Source: Streptomyces sp. Q6
Lineage (GTDB): Bacteria > Actinomycetota > Actinomycetes > Streptomycetales > Streptomycetaceae
Reading direction: 5' to 3'
DNA: 64,000 bases
NCBI RefSeq assembly: GCF_036967205.1
Contig: NZ_CP146022.1
Location: 6,510,001-6,574,000, forward strand
How positions within the stretch are numbered: position 1 is the first letter of the stretch; every line of letters begins with the position of its first letter. Shown here one piece after another: positions 58,864 to 64,000 of this stretch. A model generated the notes under the pieces. It did not search any database, had not been told where the DNA came from, and saw only the letters and a list, made by a program, of their open reading frames with translations. The translations under genes and the position numbers were made by a program.

Positions 58864-59886
58864 GTGAATGGCGATTGGCTGATACGCGGACGCGACGGAA
58901 GGTTCTGCGGCTACACGCTCGCCCCGGAAGGCGACGCGGTTCTCTGCCGTACGGAGCGCACCCCGGGTGGCCCGTGGTCGGCCCCGCGCACGGTCGGGGG
59001 CGACCAGCGTCTGCATCCGGTCCTCGCCGTCGCGCGGAGCGCGAACGGCTATGCGCACCTGGTCTCCTGGCGCCCCACGGTCCCCGGCGAATCGGGCCTG
59101 GTGCACTCGACACACTTCCAGTCGCACCTCGCGGCGCTCGACTGGACGCCCCTCGGCCACCCCAACAAGAAGGGCGACCGTACGGGCCCGCCCGCCGTCG
59201 CCGTCGACGCGCAGGGCCGGGCCCATGTCTTCGTTCGCAACCGGGGCGGCGGTGTCAGCATGCGCGCCCAGCTGGAGAAGGGTGGCTGGGGCCCGTGGCG
59301 CGACCTCAAGGGCAGTCGGGTACACGGGGAACTCACCGCCGTGGCAGGGGAGTCGGGCCTGATCACGCTCTGTGCGTCGGCTCCTGACACGATCCTGTGC
59401 TGGCGGCAGCGGGAGGCGGGGGCCACCCCGCAGGAGGACAAGCCGCTGTCCTTCGGCGCGCGTGCGGGAACTTTGCGGGCCCTTGCCACGTCGCCCGCCC
59501 GTACCACTCTCTTCTTCACCGGTGAGGACGATGTCGTGTACGCGTGGCGCCCGGACGACGAGCCGGTGCCGCTCCTGGCCGCGGCCGGCCCCGGCCCCCT
59601 GGCGGCCGTCCGTTGCCTGCTCGACGACGTGGACTGCACGGTGCTCGCCCAGCGTGCGTCGAGCGGCCGCGTCGCCTTCGCCGCGTACCCCACGGAACAG
59701 GAGTCGGCAGGCGCCTGGTGGACGGAGTCCGGGCCGCGGCTGCCCCAGGATGCGGCCATCGGGCTGTCCGTGGACGCGGACGGAGACATCGTGGCGGCGA
59801 CGGTCTCGCCCTCGACGGGCCAATGGCTTGTCACCCGGCGCAAGGACGAGCCGGGCCTCGCGCTGCGGCCCTGGCAGCCGGTCTGA
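58864..59886 (+). CDS. predicted beta-propeller protein, lectin-like (paralogue 1)
   Basis: 340 residues from GTG 58864. TAAGGT at 58851-58856 seven bases before the start, without a Shine-Dalgarno, suggests leaderless translation. No signal peptide or membrane segment. Repeated blade motifs: PPAVAVDAQGRAHVFVRNRG, then GGVSMRAQLEKGGWGPWRDL, GLSVDADGDIVAATVSPSTG, each with V-D-(A)-x-G-x-x-x-V and a W-x-x-W-x-D-L element, as in PLL/BBL-type bacterial fucose-binding propellers and tachylectin-like proteins. Fold call is by pattern only. The next gene is its paralogue. Cytoplasmic location is puzzling for a glycan binder. Confidence 0.6.
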   Translation: MNGDWLIRGRDGRFCGYTLAPEGDAVLCRTERTPGGPWSAPRTVGGDQRLHPVLAVARSANGYAHLVSWRPTVPGESGLVHSTHFQSHLAALDWTPLGHPNKKGDRTGPPAVAVDAQGRAHVFVRNRGGGVSMRAQLEKGGWGPWRDLKGSRVHGELTAVAGESGLITLCASAPDTILCWRQREAGATPQEDKPLSFGARAGTLRALATSPARTTLFFTGEDDVVYAWRPDDEPVPLLAAAGPGPLAAVRCLLDDVDCTVLAQRASSGRVAFAAYPTEQESAGAWWTESGPRLPQDAAIGLSVDADGDIVAATVSPSTGQWLVTRRKDEPGLALRPWQPV

Positions 59887-60079
59887 GACGGCGGTCGGCC
59901 CCAGCACGCAGGATCCACGAACGTCGGGCGACGTCACCGGCAGGTGGGCCCCCGGCCATGTGCCCGTCCCACGTACTTTCCCGGGACTCCACCTATGATG
60001 GGGCGGCTCGGTGCCGTACAAGGGTTCGGGACAGGAGGTCCCGCGCACCGAGAGTCTGAGAAAAGGGGCAGGTCACGTC

Positions 60080-61201
60080 ATGCGGACCAGATCCGGGCGC
60101 GGCGACGCCCACGCGAGAGCGGTCACCGGGGCAGAGCACGTGCAGGACGAGCGGCGCCGTGCCGAGAGGCCGCTCGACGGTCGCTGGCTGGCCCTGGGCA
60201 AGGACGGCCGGCTCACCGCTTACGCCCGTACCGCCGGCGGCTTGCTGCGCTGGACGGAGATCCGGCCCGGCGGCCCCGCGTGGACGGGCCCTGACTTCTT
60301 CCCCGTGGCGGGACTGACCCACCTGTCCGTGACCCAGGGCGCCGACACCTACGTCCATTTCGTGGGCCGGCGCGAGGTGCCCAAGGCCGACGGTCCGCCC
60401 GCGGTCGATGTGATACATGCCATTCAGTACCAGACAGGACGCCCCGTCACCGAGTGGCGATCGCTGGGCAACCCGCACAAGGACCGCGCGAAGGCGGCTC
60501 GCTTCGGGATCCCCTCCGCCGCGGTGAGCGCCTCCGGCACGGTGTACGTCTGCGCGCGCAACGCGGGCGGCGGCGTCATGCTGCGCAGGGAACTGCCCGG
60601 TGGCAAGTGGGGCCCGTGGACCGACCTCAAGGGCAGCGGCGCACAGGACCCGGTCGTGGCGACCGCGGACGTCGCGGGCCACGTCGAGGTGATGGCGGGT
60701 GGACAGGACCTCGTCATGCGCTGGACCCAGAGTGAACCCGACGGCGACTTCCAGCAGGTCCCGAACACCCCGCTGGCCGTGACGCCGGGAACCCTCGCGG
60801 CACTCGAGACGGCCCCGGGCCGCCTCACGTACTACTGGACCGACCCGGGGACGGGTGCTCTGGTGGGGCACCGGTTCGGCAGTTGGGTGCTGCCGCTGGG
60901 CGGCATCCCTGCGCAGGAGCAGTCGGCCGTGCTCCGCGCGTCGATCGACGGGTACGACTGCACGGTGCTGGCCCATCGGGACGTCGAGGGGCAGGTCATG
61001 CTCGCTGCCTTCGGTACGGAGAACGAACAGGGCGGCCTGTGGTGGTCGCCCACCGGGGAACGGTCGGCGGGCGCCCCGGCCCTGGCCTGTGACGTGTACG
61101 GGCGTGTGGTCCTCGGGACGATCGGTGCGGACGGCGCGCTGTACATCGCTCGGCAGAGCGGCGAGAGCGGCTTCGCGCTGGCGCCCTCGCAGCGCGTCTG
61201 A
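60080..61201 (+). CDS. predicted beta-propeller protein, lectin-like (paralogue 2)
   Basis: 373 residues from ATG 60080 (AAAGGGG upstream at a long spacing); starting earlier at 60011 is possible. Same plan as the preceding gene: SAAVSASGTVYVCARNAGGG, LRRELPGGKWGPWTDLKGSG, ALACDVYGRVVLGTIGADG, so the pair arose by tandem duplication and diverged. No signal peptide. Function unknown; binding of a sugar or a surface glycopolymer is suggested by the fold guess and by the cell-wall genes downstream. Ends before a long terminator. Confidence 0.6.
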   Translation: MRTRSGRGDAHARAVTGAEHVQDERRRAERPLDGRWLALGKDGRLTAYARTAGGLLRWTEIRPGGPAWTGPDFFPVAGLTHLSVTQGADTYVHFVGRREVPKADGPPAVDVIHAIQYQTGRPVTEWRSLGNPHKDRAKAARFGIPSAAVSASGTVYVCARNAGGGVMLRRELPGGKWGPWTDLKGSGAQDPVVATADVAGHVEVMAGGQDLVMRWTQSEPDGDFQQVPNTPLAVTPGTLAALETAPGRLTYYWTDPGTGALVGHRFGSWVLPLGGIPAQEQSAVLRASIDGYDCTVLAHRDVEGQVMLAAFGTENEQGGLWWSPTGERSAGAPALACDVYGRVVLGTIGADGALYIARQSGESGFALAPSQRV

Positions 61202-61207
61202 ACCACC

Positions 61208-61261
61208 GGCGGATACGTGAGCGGGGCCCCACCCAGGTGGGGCCCCGCTCACGTATCCGCC
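61208..61261. terminator. 54-bp palindrome, bidirectional terminator
   Basis: 26 perfect base pairs, 61208-61233 with 61236-61261, and two central bases. It lies between the convergent stops at 61201 and 61270. Confidence 0.9.
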
Positions 61262-61269
61262 CGCCGCGA

Positions 61270-62370
61270 TCAGGGAGTTGATCCGCCGGTCGCCGGGGAC
61301 TTCTTCGCGGACTCGGGGATCTCCGCGTCCGCGCGCAGGGCCTTCCACAGGGTGCCCGCCTGCGGCTCGGCGGCGACCACCCGGTTGGGGTCCTGCTTGT
61401 CGTACGCCACCGGCAGCATGATCGTCTCCATGGAGGCGGGGTCCACGCCGTTCATGCTCCGCCCGAACTCGGCGAGCTTGGTGAGCGAGGCGAGCCCGGA
61501 GTCCGTGGTCATCGACTCGGTCAGACTGTTGGCGATCCTGTACGCCTTGGTGGGGCTGCCCAGCAGGTCCTGCTGCTTGATCTCGGAGAGCAGCGCGATC
61601 ATGAACTTCTGCTGGAGTCCGATGCGGCCGAGGTCGCTGCCGTCCCCGACACCGTGCCGGGTGCGGACGAAGGCGAGTGACTGGGTGCCGTCCAGCTTGT
61701 GCGTGCCGGCCTCCAGGTCGAGGCCGCTGGACTTGTCGTGGATGGCCTCGTCGACGGTGACGGTCACGCCGCCGATCGCGTCCACGAGTCCCTTGAAGCC
61801 CGCGAAGTCGATCTCCACGAAGTGGTCCATGCGGACACCCGACATCTTCTCGACCGTCTTCACCACACAGGCCGGACCGGCCGCGGAGTACACCGAGTTG
61901 AACATCACACGCTTCGCGGACGGCAGGGCCGAGCCGCTCGCGGTGGTGCACTCGGGGCGGGTGACGAGAGTGTCGCGCGGGATGCTGATCGCGACTGCCT
62001 GCTTGCGGCCCTCGGGTATGTGCATCACCAGGGCGGTGTCTGAGCGGGCGCCGGAGACCTTGCCCGTGCCCAGTGAGGCGTTGTCACCGGAGCGGGAGTC
62101 GGAGCCGAGGACCAGGATGTTCTGCCCCGAGGTGGGCAGCTTCTCCGGCCGGTCCGTGCCGATGGCCTGATCCAGGTCGACGCCCTTGATGTTGCCGTTC
62201 AGGTTGCTGTACAGCCAGTACCCCGTACCGCCGACGGCCAGCAGGACGACGACGAAGCCGAGCGCGACCCAGCGCCAGACCCTCCTGCGCCGGGGCGCCT
62301 TGGCCTTCCGGCGTGCAGGCGCGCGCCTGGATCTGCGGCCGTGGCCCGGCTCCGTCGGGGCGTGCGTCAT
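61270..62370 (-). CDS. LCP (LytR-CpsA-Psr) family glycopolymer ligase
   Basis: 366 residues from ATG 62370. Highly basic cytoplasmic tail (RKAKAPRRRRVWRW), one membrane segment VALGFVVVLLAVGGTGYWLY, then the extracellular LCP domain: NILVLGSDSRSGDN (LGSDSR substrate motif), ARSDTALVMHIPEGRKQAVAISIPRDT, MDHFVEIDFAGFKGLVDAIGGV, SLAFVRTRHGVGDGSDLGRI. LCP proteins transfer teichoic acid-like or other polymers from lipid carrier to peptidoglycan. Divergent from the Stealth gene with a shared, AT-rich control region. Confidence 0.92.
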   Translation of the reverse strand: MTHAPTEPGHGRRSRRAPARRKAKAPRRRRVWRWVALGFVVVLLAVGGTGYWLYSNLNGNIKGVDLDQAIGTDRPEKLPTSGQNILVLGSDSRSGDNASLGTGKVSGARSDTALVMHIPEGRKQAVAISIPRDTLVTRPECTTASGSALPSAKRVMFNSVYSAAGPACVVKTVEKMSGVRMDHFVEIDFAGFKGLVDAIGGVTVTVDEAIHDKSSGLDLEAGTHKLDGTQSLAFVRTRHGVGDGSDLGRIGLQQKFMIALLSEIKQQDLLGSPTKAYRIANSLTESMTTDSGLASLTKLAEFGRSMNGVDPASMETIMLPVAYDKQDPNRVVAAEPQAGTLWKALRADAEIPESAKKSPATGGSTP

Positions 62371-62837
62371 GCCTCGGTGTCCTCTCCAGCTGATGGCTCG
62401 GCGCATGCGGCGGCGAGCCGGGTGACGGCGTTGGGGGAGGGCACGCGTGGGGGGAATGAGTCGGGCCCCGTGCGACCGGCCGAGCGGGTCGCGATGTTTC
62501 CGAACTATAGACCGAATCCGAGGGGCGTCGATGGAGGATGGTTTACCTAACCATCACCTCTCGTTAAGTCAAGTTGACCTTCCCTGAGCCCTTTACGTCA
62601 TTTGTGACTGCTGTTGACAGAAGTGTGAGGGGTTGGTGACTATGTGCCGGGCCTTTGAATCTTAAAGGGCCGTTAAGTGTGTGAGCCGGTGAATGAACAC
62701 CGGTGTGCAAGTGGTCGCGGTTCGAGCCGGGGGGCACGAGGCCGAGCGATCACTGGGGCTCGTCATCGGCCTGTCGGCCGGGCGAGGAGAAGGAGGGTGG
62801 CAGTGCTGTCTGCGCAGGCCCCTGAAGGGCAGCGAAC
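62371..62837. other. 467-bp divergent regulatory region, LCP / Stealth
   Basis: GC is unusually low from about 62500 to 62690. It has GATGGTT-TACCT-AACCATC (62537-62555), a 7-bp inverted repeat, and TTGACA at 62614-62619 with a TATGTG-type -10 about 21 bases downstream, pointing to the Stealth gene. A short open frame (VAVLSAQAPEGQRT) begins at 62797 after AGGAGGG and stops just past the Stealth start; it may be a leader peptide. Confidence 0.5.
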
Positions 62838-64000
62838 GTGACGACGGTTTCCGAACCGGCGCTCCGCCAAGCGACCGACGGATCGGGTCGGCCGTGGCCC
62901 GCCACCGCCGGCGGAGCACGCCCGACGCCCTCCCACGCCTCGACGGCACCCGCCCAGGCCGAACGCGAGGACGTCTATGTCGAGCCCGGCCTGACCCCGC
63001 TCGCCGCGCGCGAGGCCAACCGGCGCGCCCTCACCGCCCTGCTCGACGTCGTCGGCGTGGCGTACTTCGCCGTCCGCGGCACCTCCGACCACGGCACCGT
63101 GATCGGGGTCGCGGAGCACGACCGGGAGCGGGTGCTCGGCGCCCTCTTCCGCGGTCTGGGGCAGTACCCGGGGCACCTGAGTGTGATCGACCCGGACGCG
63201 CTGCGGGCCGCCAAGCCCGTCTCCTCGCGCGACCCGCGGGCCTGGCGCGAGGTGAACTCCGCCCGGATCGTCCAGGTCAGCTGGTACCGCACCGACCCCG
63301 GACGGCACCTGCTGCTCGGTCACGAGTACGGCTGCGCCATCGAGTTCTGGCAGCCGCAGGGCACCTACCTCGTCGCGCCCCGCGCCAACCGGGCGACCTG
63401 GGCCGTGCTGGCGAACAGTGCGAACGTGCTCGGCGCCGCTCGCCTGTTCAGCCGCTTCGTGTCGGACTGGACCGATCAGCACCTGGCGCCCGCGCTCGCC
63501 ACCCGGCCCGAGTTCCTGGTCAACTGCGCCGACGACATCGCCTTCCCCGTCGACGCCGTCTACACCTGGGTCGACGGCAACGACCCGGCGTGGAAGCAGC
63601 GCAAGGCCCAGGCGAAGGGCGAGGTCTACCACGCGGAGTCGGCCAGCGACGCGCGCTTCATCAGCCGCGACGAACTGCGCTACTCGGTGCGCTCGTTGCA
63701 CCTGTTCGCGCCGTGGATACGCAACATCTACATCGTCACCGACGACCAGGTGCCGGAGTGGCTCCGCGAGGACCTGCCCGGACTGCGTATCGCCAGCCAC
63801 CGGGAGATCTTCCGCAACCCCGCCGACCTGCCGACATTCAACTCGCACTCCATCGAGAGCCAGCTCCACCACATCGAAGGGCTCGCCGAGCACTTCCTCT
63901 ACTTCAACGACGACATGTTCATGGGCCGACCGGTGGCCCCGCACGCCTTCTTCACCCCGTCCGGCACCGCCCGCTACTTCCCGTCGCGCAACCGCATCCC
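62838..64000 (+). CDS. Stealth-family phosphotransferase, N-terminal part
   Basis: Open from GTG 62838 (AAGGG upstream) to the window end: 387 codons, C-terminus missing. The first ~240 residues are a non-catalytic domain (LAAREANRRALTALLDVVGV, WREVNSARIVQVSWYRTDPG). Then Stealth region CR1 VDAVYTWVDGNDPAWKQRKA, CR2 RFISRDELRYSVRSLHLFAP with WIRNIYIVTDDQVPEWL, and CR3 NSHSIESQLHHIEGLAEHFL followed by YFNDDMFMGRP. These are the conserved regions shared with GlcNAc-1-phosphotransferase and capsule enzymes that join hexose-1-phosphates into phosphodiester polymers. It probably builds an extracellular phosphoglycan; the divergent LCP protein would attach it. Confidence 0.9.
   Translation, partial: MTTVSEPALRQATDGSGRPWPATAGGARPTPSHASTAPAQAEREDVYVEPGLTPLAAREANRRALTALLDVVGVAYFAVRGTSDHGTVIGVAEHDRERVLGALFRGLGQYPGHLSVIDPDALRAAKPVSSRDPRAWREVNSARIVQVSWYRTDPGRHLLLGHEYGCAIEFWQPQGTYLVAPRANRATWAVLANSANVLGAARLFSRFVSDWTDQHLAPALATRPEFLVNCADDIAFPVDAVYTWVDGNDPAWKQRKAQAKGEVYHAESASDARFISRDELRYSVRSLHLFAPWIRNIYIVTDDQVPEWLREDLPGLRIASHREIFRNPADLPTFNSHSIESQLHHIEGLAEHFLYFNDDMFMGRPVAPHAFFTPSGTARYFPSRNRI

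Overview
This 64 kb window comes from a Streptomyces (or very close actinobacterial) chromosome. GC content is very high with strong third-position bias, GTG starts and 4-nt stop/start overlaps are common, many genes have leaderless-type promoters, and the gene content is typical of the genus: SepF-like protein, HTH-MurA fusion next to aconitase, rok7B7/xyl-type sugar ABC genes, NgcEFG-type transporter, twin-arginine lipoproteins. From memory, the backbone order resembles the S. coelicolor SCO5967-SCO6023 neighbourhood. There are no rRNA or tRNA genes, no CRISPR, and no complete insertion sequence.

Layout. 0-4.8 kb: end of an FtsX-like permease, a SepF homologue, an ATPase, a MazG-like pyrophosphohydrolase, a DUF6099-like gene with a rare TTA codon, a small coiled-coil protein and an LLM oxidoreductase. 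4.85-9.0 kb: the two-gene RNA repair operon hen1-pnkp. 9.2-13.1 kb: arginine deiminase, ornithine carbamoyltransferase and a CAT-type amino-acid permease (arginine deiminase pathway). 13.8-16.9 kb and 22.4-26.6 kb: two halves of an aromatic-acid catabolic gene set that works through CoA thioesters (enoyl-CoA hydratase, a monooxygenase/Old Yellow Enzyme fusion, PaaX-type regulator, aryl-CoA ligase, acyl-CoA dehydrogenase, Rid protein). Between the halves, on the minus strand, is a tightly overlapping six-gene operon: sulfotransferase, small beta-rich protein, glycosyltransferase, cysC, cysD, cysN. It looks like a self-sufficient PAPS-dependent sulfation cassette.

26.7-36 kb: alpha/beta hydrolase, FG-GAP lipoprotein, HTH-MurA fusion, DUF4236 protein, MBL-fold hydrolase, aconitase and a proline-rich membrane protein. 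The HTH-MurA and aconitase promoters share the same dyad (TTATCTC-N6-GAGAT), and aconitase also has an iron-box-like sequence. 36-39.7 kb: RibD/DHFR-like reductase, an unknown protein, a methyltransferase and a SpoIIE-type phosphatase. 39.7-53 kb is a glycan and sugar region: a secreted GH92 mannosidase under a LacI-type operator, the NgcEFG-like ABC transporter, a ROK repressor/activator and a XylFGH-like ABC transporter. 53-58.4 kb: dxs, with a 58-bp MITE-like inverted repeat exactly at its stop codon, a second CAT-type permease and a GT39-like membrane glycosyltransferase. 58.4-64 kb: a NYN protein, two tandem secreted-lectin-like beta-propeller paralogues without signal peptides, an LCP-family ligase and, divergent from it, a Stealth-family phosphotransferase cut by the window end.

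The most promising material is (i) the sulfation cassette, (ii) the HTH-MurA protein with a putative regulon that includes aconitase, (iii) the GH92 enzyme with Gln in place of the usual Glu near its substrate-binding His, and (iv) short repeats and dyads (30.9 kb, 55.2 kb, 6.3 kb) that ordinary gene annotation would miss.
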